A DNA stretch of 64,000 bases, from the NCBI GenBank assembly GCA_024509875.1, contig JAMPIV010012218.1, forward strand, positions 413,001 through 477,000. Direction: 5' to 3'. This document shows positions 1 to 13,470 of the stretch, one piece after another. The translations under genes were made by a program, and so were the position numbers. The notes under the pieces are model-generated. The model was not told the DNA's origin. It did no database searches and saw only the letters and a list, made by a program, of their open reading frames with translations. Source of the DNA: Oreohelix idahoensis (taxonomy: Eukaryota; Mollusca; Gastropoda; Stylommatophora; Oreohelicidae). The stretch's first letter is position 1, and the number at the start of each line of letters is the position of its first letter.

Positions 1-474
1 GCTAATAATACTTTTATGAAAGATAACAGATTTGAAAGAACCCTTACAAAACTTGATCAATGCCAATTGTGTAGAAATTAAACTTTGAGAATAAGCATTC
101 GAACTATCTTTTTATTTTTATCTATTTAAAAAAAAATGCGTAGTCATGTTTTAATCGTAATAATTCACTGTTCTTAACCTTTACTTCAGTCTTTATAATT
201 CAGATCAAAACGTCTACACTCTGGCGATGTCGAGTTCAACAAATGGTTTGTTTTAATATTTTTATTTCACGTACACATGACATTGATAATGATTAATATT
301 GACATCCAACAGATAATAAGTAAAGGTCATCTCCGTAATACGTTTATTAAATAGTCAAGAGGCTTAAATATCTTCACTGGTTCCCAGTTATATTATTTTT
401 CGTGTTTATGAAGTCAACTCACAAGTGCATGAATCTTTGCATATGTATATACATCTTTTTTTTTCTACAGAGAA
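1..474. other. Non-coding AT-rich flank
   Basis: I see no open frame, RNA gene or repeat signature that I can support in this stretch. Confidence 0.5.
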
Positions 475-715
475 TAGGTAGACAGACAGCATATAGCAAA
501 CGTAAATCGTTCTGGTTGGCACTAATGGAGTCAATTATGGGCACAAGGGAAACATAATGTATATGTGTGTGACCAGTTCCCTTATTCGCTGCCTTTGCCT
601 CCCATAACACAAATGCAGAGCTGGGTACCCACTTACCGCTGGGTAGCCTTAGCACTTGTACTGCATTAGTACCAGTGCTAATTAAGATCACTTTTATTGA
701 TGACCGTGCCTGATA
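475..715 (-). repeat. SINE-like dispersed repeat
   Basis: Read on the minus strand, this stretch contains a core (GGAGGCAAAGGCAGCG, then an AAGGGAACTGGTCAC-like string) that recurs near 13371, 43630 and 48718. It also has a short self-complementary stretch (ACCCAGCGGTAAGTGGGT) typical of snail SINE bodies. No clear tRNA-like A and B boxes remain, so this is the body or tail of a truncated copy. The open frame that crosses it on the minus strand is not credible as a gene. Confidence 0.45.
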
Positions 716-1484
716 CGTTCTGTCACTTACTTAAACTGTTCCGAGCTTTGGGAATGCAGAATCACTGAAATTTAATTTTCCATTTTAAAATATTCAATAG
801 GTCCTTCCCCGCAATAGAAAAATAAATGATTTTATAATCTGATCAAAAGACAATCACTATTAACACTCCAGTAACATATGTAAAAATTTCCCGTGAAACT
901 TGCTATAATTACTATCGTATCAATGAGAACAAGGGATGACACCTTCCATCCAATAGCAATGATAAATAACCAAGTTATCAACGCAATAAAGTAAATAAAG
1001 AAGACGGTGGTCTGACGAACACTTCAAAGAATTGTTCAATGCATCAAGAATAGCTAACAACAAAAACTGATAACCAGAAAAAGATACAGACTTTTATAAT
1101 TTAGTTCATGCGCTGAATATAAGGATTTAAATGGCATGACAAGATTGTTAATGTGGAACCGATAGAAAAAAACAAGACAAACACCAGTGGAACACGATGT
1201 CAGAACGCGCTAGCGTTGCACAGACTGGTCAAAACCAGTTGATAGCACACTACCAGGCAATCGTTGGTCTGGAATCTCCAGGATAAACAAATAGAGGGAG
1301 AAAAAACAAACTAAGAAGAGAGAACTGGGGACAGGAACAACAGGGAATAAATAAAACATGGAAATACATGGAAGGAATGGTCACATGAGAGAGAGTGGAA
1401 TATATATATCTATTGAAGGTCTGAGCCGCAATGTTAATTTTAGTAATAGTTTTTTAAGAGAATAGGAGAAGATCGGCTACCACG
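716..1484. other. No gene seen
   Basis: AT-rich sequence with no supported gene. The last 150 bases lead into the LINE 3' end that follows and may belong to the same degraded element. Confidence 0.4.
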
Positions 1485-1688
1485 ACAAGCATTAGAAACA
1501 AAGAGTCAGGGATCCAGACCCCCAGGACGACCCAGAGTCCGGTGGGAGGACAACATTAGACAATCTTTGAAGGACCGAGGACTAGAATGGAACCAGGCCA
1601 GGAGGAAGACAGCCGATGGGATAGTCTGGCGCTCTCTCTTCCAAACCTCTACACCTCACGGTAGAAGGGGAACGACTAATTAAGTAAG
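1485..1688 (+). pseudogene. LINE-A, 3' terminal fragment (copy 1)
   Basis: The plus strand reads a conserved non-LTR retrotransposon C-terminus: a PGRPRVRWEDNI-type motif followed by LKDRGLEWNQA and a TPHGRRGTTN end with a stop. The stop is followed by TAATTAAGTAAG, a short TAAG-type tail. The same last 60 bases, in the other orientation, end the larger copy at 29243-30062, so the two are one family. Only the extreme 3' end is present, as expected from 5'-truncated reverse transcription. The clade (RTE-like or CR1-like) cannot be fixed from this piece. Confidence 0.7.
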
Positions 1689-1773
1689 TTTTTTAAGGAA
1701 CTCAATATGTTCTTGATGAATCTAAAACTTCAAATTAGTGGTATTATGAGCAAAAATAAACTCTCTGTAATCC

Positions 1774-3667
<1,894 letters not shown>

Positions 3668-3744
3668 ACAGCACCCGCACGGCCTACGGATTAAACATTT
3701 TGAATGTAAAAAAAACGAAGTAAAACAGACTTCTACAGTCAGCA

Positions 3745-6700
3745 ATGGCAGGGGAGAACAATGCCACTTTTGTTACTGTCATCACTGTGAACACAACGAC
3801 GAACCAAGATCTTTCACATATTGTGCATGAAATCTTCCAATTAATGACTAACGTGTGCCTGATTAATGTGTTTGCAATCTTCGGTATTGCCGGCAACACA
3901 GTCAATATTATTGTCCTGAGACGACACGGAATTGTGAAAGACAGCACCAACATCTTGCTCATCGTTCTCTCGTTCTTTGACTTGATGTATTCAGCAATTG
4001 CCATAGTCAGGTAATGTATGTGAAGAACATTGCGGCAAAACAAATTATCTCCTTCGTCTCTCCAAGCATATTTTTTTTCTGTTATTTTTACATTACGTAA
4101 TAAATTTTCTTAATTGTCTCACCCATACGTAATGTATTATCCTAATTGTTTCACCCATACGTAATATATTCTCCTAATTGTCTCACCCAATCCTGTTTCT
4201 TTGTAAAAACATCATCCTGACCCCATTTATTATCATCGGACCTCAAACTAAATGTTAGTCACTTTATGCTAAAGACATTTCTGGTCTAAAAGAATCTATC
4301 ATCTTACGGAACTACGTGTAACTCCCCCAGCTCAATTACTTTTAATTGTATAAGTTACTCCGACTTGCCTTCTGTTATCATACATAGTTTAAAATTTTCT
4401 TGAACGAGAGAGCAGAAGTGACCAGGTCTAAAGCACGTAACACCTCAAGGTGAGCCCTCTTTATATCAATGAGTGAATGCTATTCATACGACAGTTGGAA
4501 CTGCTAACACCTTCACACAGACTAGGTTCGAACGTAATATACTCGTACATATAACGAAGCCGAATGAAATGTTTCGGACACCCATAAGAAACACCTGGCT
4601 ATGTAAAGGTGCTGGGCTTTGTCTCGTAACGACATTTATTGGATGGAGCTAGAATTTCAAAGAAAGTCAAATTGTAAAGGTATTCCAATAGCAGATACTG
4701 CTGTAGGGAAGTGAAGTGTTACAGACTTCGTCTACAATGTTTACATATGAAACTATGTGCTCTTTACTCTGAAAATGACTAATTGCAACGTGAAATGTGT
4801 GACTAAAGCCACCCTTCCATTCATTCGAAAAGGTGAGGACAGTCAGTCTTCTGCTTCATGTAAAACTTTCAACTGTCGTTGTTCGACAGAATTATGAAAC
4901 AGAAAACAAAAAGCCGGGTTAATAAGCAATCATTATGTAGTGATCGTCAACTTACTGTTGACGGGCTTATTCCTCTATCGCACACCTGTTCACAATTTAA
5001 CCCATCAGATAGAGACATTCTAATTGGATGTCCTCTTTAAGACGAAAAGCAAATATTCGATTGATCATGAAACTACGACATTATGGGGAGTAAACGACAG
5101 CCGCACTTTTTCTGCTTCCACAGTTCTGCATGCTTTCTTGTGAGATATCTGGGCCCATTTGGTTATAACTGGGTGTGTCACCGAAAGGACGTAAATCTGC
5201 AGTGTTTGAAGGAATTTTGGTGCAGAATAAAAAACTCAGTACCTGCTTCGCACGGGTGCAAGCAATATAAGTTGAAGAACCACAGCTTGCCTACTAACTA
5301 TCCACTATATAACAGTGGAAGCAATCCATGCTTCATAGTTGCAACAGCTTAAATGAGAGCTAAGTTCTAATGAACATTCCACCTTCACTGTGTACTATTC
5401 GAAATGATCACGATACTGTACAGACCTATGAAAAGACTTTAAAGAACTTTTAGTAAGTTAAATTGTCATAACAATTCATGTTGACAACTTTCATTTTATT
5501 TGATCACGTAATCAATATATACTTGTAAATATAATTCAGGAAGCAGTACTTGCTCAGTGTTTATTTGGGTCTAGTCTTGTATTTTCTATTTAGACAATAT
5601 TTGTCTGGGAATCGTTAGTTTTTAGTTCTTGCGATATAGTAGGATATGGTCAAAACAAGACTTAGTAAGTGTTCTCCATTTTCATCTCAGTTGCCGTCTA
5701 CAATTTGTGTGATATAGTGTGATAAGGTCTAACCAAGACTTAGTAATTTTGCTCCATTTCATCTCAGTTGCCTTCTACAATTTGTGTGATATAGTGTGAT
5801 AAGGTCTAACCAAGACTTAGTAATTTTGCTCCATTTCATCTCAGTTGCCTTCTACAATTTGTGTGATATAGTGTGATAAGGTCTAACCAAGACTTAGTAA
5901 TTTTGCTCCATTTCATCTCAGTTGCCTTCTACAATTTGTGTGATATAGTGTGATAAGGTCTAACCAAGACTTAGTAATTTTGCTCCATTTCATCTCAGTT
6001 GCCTTCTACAATTTGTGTGATATAGTGTGATATGGTCTAACCAAGACTTAGTAATTTTGCTCCATTTCATCTCAGTTGCCGTCTACAATTTGTGTGATAT
6101 AGTGTGATAAGGTCTAACCAAGACTTAGTAATTTTGCTCCATTTCATCTCAGTTGCCTTCTACAATTTGTGTGATATAGTGTGATAAGGTCTAACCAAGA
6201 CTTAGTAATTTTGCTCCATTTCATCTCAGTTGCCTTCTACAATTTGTGTGATATAGTGTGATAAGGTCTAACCAAGACTTAGTAATTTTGCTCCATTTCA
6301 TCTCAGTTGCCGTCTACAATTTGTGTGATATAGTGTGATAAGGTCTAACCAAGACTTAGTAATTTTGCTCCATTTCATCTGTTAACAACAGCTGGTTCCT
6401 TTAATTTGTGTGATGTAGTGGGATAAGGTCTAAATAAGACTTAGTAATTGGAACAGTTGCTTTCGTTTATTATCTCAGAAGCCTCTGCAGTCGGGAATCT
6501 CTCATAGCTACGAGCCTTAATTATTATGGATGGGTGTGAAAACAAAAATCGAAAAAAGGTGATTCGTCTTACGAGGACAAAAGACAAAGAAAATAGTCTA
6601 CGTTACGGCCACAAGGCCTTCGTCAGGAAAAGGAAAGAAAGTGAAGGCTAGATAGAACACATAGGAACTTAAATAAATATAAAAATAAAACCTAGGTACA

Positions 6701-9700
6701 TCCCTGAAGGCAAGGCATCGAAATCCTACCACTATTGCTGTTATTAATTACTGTGAGATCAGCTGTGATAGATCTTAGAACTATCTTTCATTATTAATGC
6801 ATTTTCGAGATTGATATACTTCCTTACATCCACTTTAATTAATTTATCTCCACTTTCAACGCCACATGCTTTGATAGTGTTATACATTTGTGTAGATCTG
6901 GTTTATTGTGGTATCGTGAAGATTTTCTGAACTTGTTACGTGACCACGATTTCACTTTCGAAAATGTGGCTTAACAATCAACGAATAGAAATTGATCTAC
7001 TGACATACATAAGTGAATGAACAGCAACAAAAACTCGTTAGTAGTAAGAGATGTACAATTGTGATAATAAATGTTTATTGTAAAGGATCCCGTAACACGA
7101 CCATTGAGGCATATTGGGAATATAGTGTTAGGCCCATATTGTCTTGGCCATTGGCACACTAGGGGTGATTTGATCAGCATCACGCCGGCCGCCTTTAACC
7201 TTCTCAGAATCGCTCTAGTACCAAATTCATGAGGCTGGGTCAACCCCGGAGCCGTTAGCGGTCTAAAAAATCCCACCTCAACTGGAGATCGAACCAGAAC
7301 CTCCCAGCTGAGAAGCCAGTGATAGTGGGCTAGTTTAAAATAGCAGAGCCAAAAGCAGAGGTGAAAACAAGCCCATCGAAATTAACTGCTATTCTAGACA
7401 ATCTGGCAAGATTAAAAGGTAAAACTTGTATTACAGAGACCGTATTATTATTGACCAACACTGCATTTTTGTCAAGTGAAATCCTTACGTTAACCGCAAA
7501 GCTTAGAACGAGAAGTAAAAGCATTATAAACAAAAGGGAATATCACACATAAATGCCAAATAACATATACAGTAGCAGCATCGTGCTGACCATCGCCGTA
7601 AAAATGACACTGTTATTTCTCCACAGATAATGAGTAATTGGACAGAAATGAAAATCAATCGATAAAAAATTTTGTGTCAAGGGAGCCAATATAACCGCAT
7701 GCTAAGAAATTAAATAAAGAAGTATTTTATTAAGTAGTCGAAAAGTGTGTCAAGAACACATGGGCTGCCTAAGATTATCTTTAAAAGGACTGTTCCGGGA
7801 AAAACATACGAGGGCGAAAGGAATTAAAAATATAAATAGAATATTTTAAACACAGGCTTTTAGTGTACTAAAAAGGCACAAATAATTTTTCAAGGAGTTT
7901 ATAGCTTGAAGTCAAAAAATGTAACATCAAATTGTCAAAAAGCATGGTTCGCTTAATCGCTTATCATATATGTTATTCATGTGTGTAATAAAGTAAAAAG
8001 CAGAAGTTAATTTCTTGTAGAATCAGCGTCCCAGGCTTTTTGTGAAATTGATGTTACATTTTTTTTACTGCAAGCTATAAACTCCTTTAAAATTATTTAT
8101 GGTTTTTTAGTGCATTAAAAGCCTGTGTTCAAAATTTGTTTAAATTTGTTTTTATTTTCTTCTTTTTAGTGTTTTTTTTTAAATTTAAGTCAAATGAAAT
8201 CGATCCGCTAATGACATTATCAGTTTGGGATAAACGAGTCCAGAGCACAGGAGGTGGATTTCATTATTCAGTATATTACACGGAAAGTTAATAGTGTTTA
8301 TTGTTGAAATTTTTTTTTTAAAGAGTTGTAAATTACATTTTTTTTTTTAATGGAGTTGTCAGTTGTGTGTATGTCTGTGCACGCGCGTGCGATAGTGTTT
8401 GTGTATGTGTGTGGGGGCGGGGCGGGGGGGGGGAAGTTATAATATTTCCCTTAAGAGAGACAATCTTGATGGAAAGAATACACCTAGATTATTTGCAGTT
8501 ATCGCCCATTTCACTGATGATACAATACAAACAAACTAAATTAATATTAATTTTAATTTTATTCATTTTATTGTTTTTACGACTGATTATTGTATTATCA
8601 TGGGGAGTACACAACTATGCCAAGTTGCAGAGCTATTGCTCATCTGAAAGTGATTGAAAAATCGATTGCAAAATTTGAAGGTGACAAGAGAGTGTCTTAC
8701 GATGCAAGTTAAAGAAAAGCCTGTTAAAAAAAGGACCAGACAATATTCTGAAATGAATTTGCATCACTTTCACAGAAGTATAGATATACGCTAAGAGAGC
8801 AGATGAAGTTACGTCTGAAAAATCTGTTGGTTATGAGTCTTAGTATGGAAACATTTGTGAAGTTCATATGTACTTTAAAAGATATTACACAGTAACAGCC
8901 ATATGAATAACTGAAATTTGAACAATATTTTCAGCGCAGCAGGTAATTGTATAACTTTTTAAACGTATATGCTGATGATTTATTAAACCAGAAAGATTAT
9001 ATTTATTTTGAACACATTACAGTTTATCTAATTTGATCCTTTCGGTTTTTCTTGGAAATTGATTATGGATTTTTTATTAAAGGTAAGAAATAACAGTTTT
9101 CCTATGTCTTGCAAAGCAAGGAAACAATAAATACTCGTATATGTACATATATTTTTTTTTTGGTCCAAGAGTGCATATTTTAAAAAAAAATATTTCTATC
9201 TTTATTTCAGACACAGTACATACTTGATTACATTAGGAGATAGAAGGTTGGCTGTGATGCTCCATTCATGGCTCGTCGGCCATTCTATTTACGGCACTGA
9301 TCAGATGTGTATTTCTATCAGCGTCACCATCACCAGCGCCATTGGGATAGAACGTTTTATCGCCGTTTTCTTTCCTTTCCATGTGGCCAGGATTTTTACT
9401 CCCGTGAAGACCAAAATTATGATTTGCTTTATTATCGTTTACACTCTCAGCATTCTTGGTCCCATTTTTAACATTTATGAGAAGTTCTGGATATTCGATA
9501 AGACGTCAAACACCACTAAATTTGGATACCGTAGCACTGTCTGGTATACTTCTCACGCCTACTACTTTATTTATGTTACCAACCATTTATTGGGCACGGC
9601 GAATATGATTATTGTGTTAACATGTGGTCTCGCTATCACACTAAAGTTAGCTTATGGTGCTCGCACACGACATAAACTAATCAGTAAAACTATTGTAGCA

Positions 9701-9931
9701 GATATGAAGGTACACAAAATGACTTTGCTCGTCTGTGGATTCTGTTTCTTAACCTTTGCTCCAACAACAGTCATGGATAATACATCCTACTACTATCCAG
9801 CTGTGTTTTCAGATTTAAAGTTTGTGTATTACTTGCTTTATGGAACGAGTGCATCAGTTAACTTTCTTATTTATGTAACCATTTCAAAGAAATTTTATAC
9901 AACGTACAAAAGAATTTTCTGCAGAAAGTAG
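3745..9931 (+). CDS. Class A (rhodopsin-like) G-protein-coupled receptor, two coding exons
   Basis: The coding exons are 3745-4010 and 9211-9931, joining as 328 residues. Donor AG|GTAATG and acceptor TTTATTTCAG fit the rules and the split codon (AG+A, Arg) keeps frame. TM1 has GNTVN, TM2 has LSFFDL, and TM3 ends in ERF in place of DRY and is followed by FPFHVARIF. TM6 has FLTFAP, and TM7 has NFLIY where NPxxY is usual. The N-terminus carries several N-glycosylation sequons and no signal peptide. TM3 has the usual outer cysteine (DQMC) but I see no partner in extracellular loop 2. The protein should sit in the plasma membrane and couple to G proteins. The ligand is unknown; peptide or chemosensory receptors of gastropods are the closest type I recognise. 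The 5200-base intron is full of repeats. I cannot exclude a non-coding first exon upstream of the Tc1 insertion. Confidence 0.88.
4011..5627 (+). other. Receptor intron, 5' part
   Basis: Intron sequence starting with GTAATG. Near 4080-4195 there is a short imperfect triplication of a phrase containing CCTAATTGTCTCACCCATACGTAAT. I find no supported gene; an 89-codon open frame at 5083-5352 has no recognisable features. Confidence 0.6.
5628..6455. repeat. Tandem array of a 77-bp unit, about 10.5 copies
   Basis: The string GATAAGGTCTAACCAAGACT recurs with a spacing of exactly 77 bases (for example 5721 and 5798). Central units are almost identical, differing mainly at CCTTCT/CCGTCT and ATAAGG/ATATGG. 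The outermost units (starting about 5628 and ending about 6455) are clearly more diverged, the normal pattern for an array homogenised from its middle. The units have no palindrome and no spacers, so this is a minisatellite within the receptor intron and not a CRISPR. Confidence 0.95.
6565..6630 (-). other. Hammerhead-ribozyme-like core, probable Penelope-like element relic
   Basis: The minus strand reads CTGACGA, a GC-rich hairpin (AGGCC-TTGT-GGCC), then GTAAC (6626 back to 6602). Hammerhead ribozymes have CUGANGA, stem II, GAAA in this order, and Penelope-like retroelements are known to carry them in their terminal repeats with a very similar stem II. The GAAA box is GTAA here, so the copy should be inactive. 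I could not confirm stems I and III by eye. A chance match to a LINE or SINE end is the alternative. Confidence 0.4.
6631..7074. other. Receptor intron, no further feature
   Basis: AT-rich intron sequence between the ribozyme-like relic and the SINE. Nothing supported. Confidence 0.5.
7075..7340 (-). repeat. tRNA-derived SINE
   Basis: On the minus strand a tRNA-like head (from about 7340) reads CTTCTCAGCTGGGAGG followed by GGTTCGATCTCC. The second string is close to the RNA polymerase III B box, and the first resembles an anticodon arm. The body that follows (AAGGCGGCCGGCGTGATGCTG) resembles the shared central domain of molluscan SINEs as I remember it. The A box is degraded. It sits antisense in the receptor intron. 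Confidence 0.7.
7848..8131. mobile_element. Foldback (inverted-repeat) element
   Basis: Arms at 7848-7943 and 8034-8131 are imperfect inverted repeats. The left arm reads AACACAGGCTTTTAGTG and later GGAGTTTATAGCTTG, and the right arm has the reverse complements of both in mirrored order. The loop is about 90 bases. No reading frame is present. This is the structure of a non-autonomous foldback or MITE-type element. I see no certain target duplication. The transcript of the receptor intron could fold into a hairpin here. Confidence 0.75.
8132..9210 (+). other. Receptor intron, 3' part
   Basis: Intron sequence ending in the acceptor TTTATTTCAG at 9210. It contains a GT-rich then G-rich stretch at 8363-8434 (listed separately) and otherwise nothing that I can assign. 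Confidence 0.6.
8363..8434. repeat. GT-rich tract ending in four G-runs
   Basis: Alternating purine-pyrimidine sequence (GTGTGT, CACGCGCGTGCG) is followed by runs of five, four and ten G. The first part can form Z-DNA and the second satisfies the G-quadruplex pattern on the plus strand, the sense strand of the receptor intron. Confidence 0.7.
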
Positions 9932-10117
9932 AACGAATTTTTCTCTTCTCTCCGTTAGTCACCTTATTAATATAGTTCCTTCCTTATATCCGGACACAAA
10001 ATTGTCTAAAGGTTATTGCTGAGAAAAATATTGTAACGAACTTACGAACTTACATTAAACTTGTTAAACCCAACAAATGCATTGAAATATATTCCAATTG
10101 TTTTTATAATATTTGGC

Positions 10118-10123
10118 AATAAA
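10118..10123 (+). terminator. Polyadenylation signal of the receptor gene
   Basis: AATAAA lies 187 bases after the stop codon at 9931, on the same strand. It is the first canonical signal downstream and the natural end of the transcript. Confidence 0.6.
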
Positions 10124-13100
10124 AATTATTATTTAAAGCCGTAACTTGTAATGTCTGAGGTCTGTCTTATCGATGTTGCTAAGGCATGGAAGCATATCTG
10201 GAGTCATCCTTATATGACCACCAGCTATTATCGTACAGATAGGTTTTTGAGTTATTTTTGGTCCGGTCTGAGTAGAGTGGATGGTGATAAGTACGTGAGA
10301 AAAAGGTGTGAGAAATAGATTTCACGGGTGAGTAGCTTAAGGAGGAGATATGTCTCTGGAATGAGTAAGTTTCTCTAGTCCAGCCTATCTATACGACTAT
10401 AATTTAGTACAAGACAACCTTGCCCTCCTCATACATATAAATATTCGTTTAACTACACACACACACACACACACAGCTATGTGACAACAATACACACAAA
10501 CGTGAAAAACTACGGTTGATTGGGTATGGGTCTGACCAACACACAAAGTTAAGTTTCTTTTGTTGTTTATTATCATTTAAACTTGACAACATCAAATATC
10601 TAAAGAAAGATCAAATAAAATCAGATTTACATACATATGAAATAACGGAATAAATGGGCCCTCCCCCTATTGAGAAAAGAACCTGAAAAGTTAATAACCC
10701 AAAGGTCAAGGTTTAGCACTATGTTACAGAATAGACAGTAATGAAACAAGTTCCTACTATATGCTATCCAGTAAAGTAAACAAGTTTAAGCAAAATCCAA
10801 TGTTGGTAAAGTTCCTGAAACAAAGAAAAAAAATTCATTCTCTCTGTCATACAGTGGCCACTCAATCACGCTTACCTACTCTTGGTGATATCTCTTGGAA
10901 ATACAATTATCCTGAATATAAAAATACCAGATTTTTATTTTCCAAATTGGCCCCAATCCATCCTCAAACAAATCAAGACTAGCGAGGTGAACGCCGAATC
11001 TGGTGTGGATTTTTCCCTGATTTAACAAATGTCACCGCGAATAGTTTGTGTAGCAAAACGTGCTCTTGAGGATCACAGTTAAAAAGGAGGAAAATACTTC
11101 CAGTATTGGGAAACGTCTGGTCGCTAATAATGTTACAAATAATGATGATGATAATCCTTTCGGCTACCTCTATGGGAGAGTGCCGATTCTGAAACAGCGT
11201 AACTTTCTTGATAAATCCGCTTGAATACGACTGTCAGTAGTCGGGAGTTATGTTATTTTATCTACAACCCAGTGGGCTGATAAAACTGAAAAAAAATATT
11301 GCTGAGTTTTGTAAGTCCAGTTAAATTTACAAGTTAAAATGTTTCTCATGCATCTTTGGCCAGTCTTTGCTCACAAATGAAATTGGTGACGCACAAGCCA
11401 AGGAAAAGACAACATTAACCAATCAGTAAAGAAAAAGACCGCTGGACGCCCTTGTGATCAGTCTGCTAGGAATAAAAGAAACATTTATGGAAAGATGCTA
11501 CTTTTCCATATATAGCTACATATGTGCACGCGGACGGAGACAAGGCGATTTCTTATCCACTCTGTCAGTCCTGATTAAATTTAAAAAGCACACGGTCTCT
11601 TTCTTTTCCGCCTTTACGGTCAGCTTTTGCTAGCGCTGCGTTTCTAGGTCGGGTGAAGGTATGCAACTCTCCCCGCCCCTTGCGCGCGCTTTAACGATCA
11701 GCGTACAATGTTTATTATTATTCAATTATCCATACGCGCACTTACATAAATATCGCCTGTCGTTAATAGCTATTAAATTGTCGGCGTCTGTTGGTCATCG
11801 TATGGTATTAAATAATAGGCATTTATAATAAATACACAAAATTAAATATAACGTGAATTCTTTTCTGTCACTATGAGTTGCGCCTAGCATATAAATCAGT
11901 CAACTAAAAACCGTCTCTTTTTGTGTGAGAAAGCGGGTGGTGAAAATTAACATTATAACTGAACATCTGGTATAAAATAGCTATGCGTTATTTTATTTCA
12001 CTGGTTTTAACAGCTAGAACTCTAAGTGAATTATAATAGTAAAAGCTTAACACTTTAAACACGTAACACTAATTTCTGTTACCAGAAAATCATAATGAAA
12101 GATCCCTACAAATGCTATTAACACATTTAGCGAAATGGTTCTAGAACTGCGTGCTTAGACTGTCCACAAAATTCTGAGTGATAACTGATAGCAATTTTAA
12201 GAAAACAAAGTATATATATATCATCATGTTTCTTTGATCTATAGATACACTATTCTGTATACCAGAGAATAAGAAACATGAGTTCCCCAGATAAAGCTTT
12301 ACGGCCGCTCGGTCGGGCGTTGCTAATCGACATCAGAAGAATTCTTACGTCTAACGGGTCTCTCGAAGATTGTCTCTGTACGAATGCCCGCTTCTGAGAT
12401 CAAAGAGCCCAGGGGTTTTTCTGACTTCCCTGAGTATGAACGTCAAAAGGTTCGGTGTTATTCACGTGCGGTCTGTCAGGTATTGTATGACTGATAGATA
12501 AGCTCACGTGATGAGACTCGATAAACAAACCTGATTCGCTACCTGCTATGACGGGCAGGTCACGAAAGTTGGTAAACATTGCGTTAGCTCGTGTTCACTG
12601 AAAAAGTAGGACTAAAAAGTGAGTAAACACAGGCTGTAAATGCCTGGTTTTTGCTAGCAAATCATAGAACGCTACGAGGTCACAAAGACTGTCAGATTAC
12701 TGTAGGTTCTTCTTCAATTATACGTCATAGCTATGCACAATGCTACCATATACGTACGTGGATGTGAACCTATGTCTGTGAGGTTAATTACATCCTCATT
12801 GACTCTTGAAATCATCTACACACTTCCAGGAATTCCCCATGTGGTGAAACTTGTTGAGAACCCAGCACTGCACACTAAGCTTGGGGAAGTCACTTGAGCC
12901 CCAGGCGTAATTTTTTGACTTGGTTGACTGCATGCAGAAGGAACTTACTATTTACCCAGTGATAGGCAGGGAAAACTGAGAAGTGGCTTTGTGCAGGACG
13001 TGACAATTCCTTGGGAAAGCCCAGAACCAGAGTACAATATTTACGCTCTGAATAGTTGGAGAGCCCCCTTGGATGGCGGGGAATGGACAGTATGTTATGC

Positions 13101-13364
13101 GCTTCTTACTCCTAGCTTTGGACCAGATGTGACGATCCTTTAAATGAAAGCCAAGCTGGAGAAACTGTAGCTCAGTTAAACAAGTCCTAGTTAAACAACA
13201 ACAACATCGATGTTGCAGAGATACATAATGAAGAAAAAAAAAAGAAAAGAAAGCACGCATTTCGAAAATGCATTAGTGGGGATTTTGAAATTGTAGTTGT
13301 CAGCACCGTAAAATGTGTTACTTTTTGTTTGACTGACTTGTGTTTTGTAATTTGACTCAGCTCA
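10124..13364. other. Long stretch without a recognised gene
   Basis: It contains a short (AC)n microsatellite at 10454-10476. At 12929-13142 there is an unassigned open frame on the plus strand without a start codon. No exon with convincing splice sites, RNA gene or complete repeat could be supported. Confidence 0.45.
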
Positions 13365-13470
13365 TTAATTAGGGAAGGCAAAAGGCAGGGAGGAAGGTAA
13401 CTGGTCAACTTACCTCACAAAATACTGGACCTTGTATTGTGAATCTCTCACACTTCACTTCCATAATGTA
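13365..13470 (+). repeat. SINE-like core fragment
   Basis: The plus strand reads AGGGAAGGCAAAAGGCAGGG then AAGGTAACTGGTCAAC and a TACCTCACAA stretch. This is the same core found at 565-610 (minus), 43630-43670 and 48718-48758, in a diverged state. Confidence 0.45.

Noticed and set aside
5628..6455. CRISPR-like array
   Set aside because: The 77-bp units follow one another without unique spacers, in a eukaryotic intron; this is a minisatellite.
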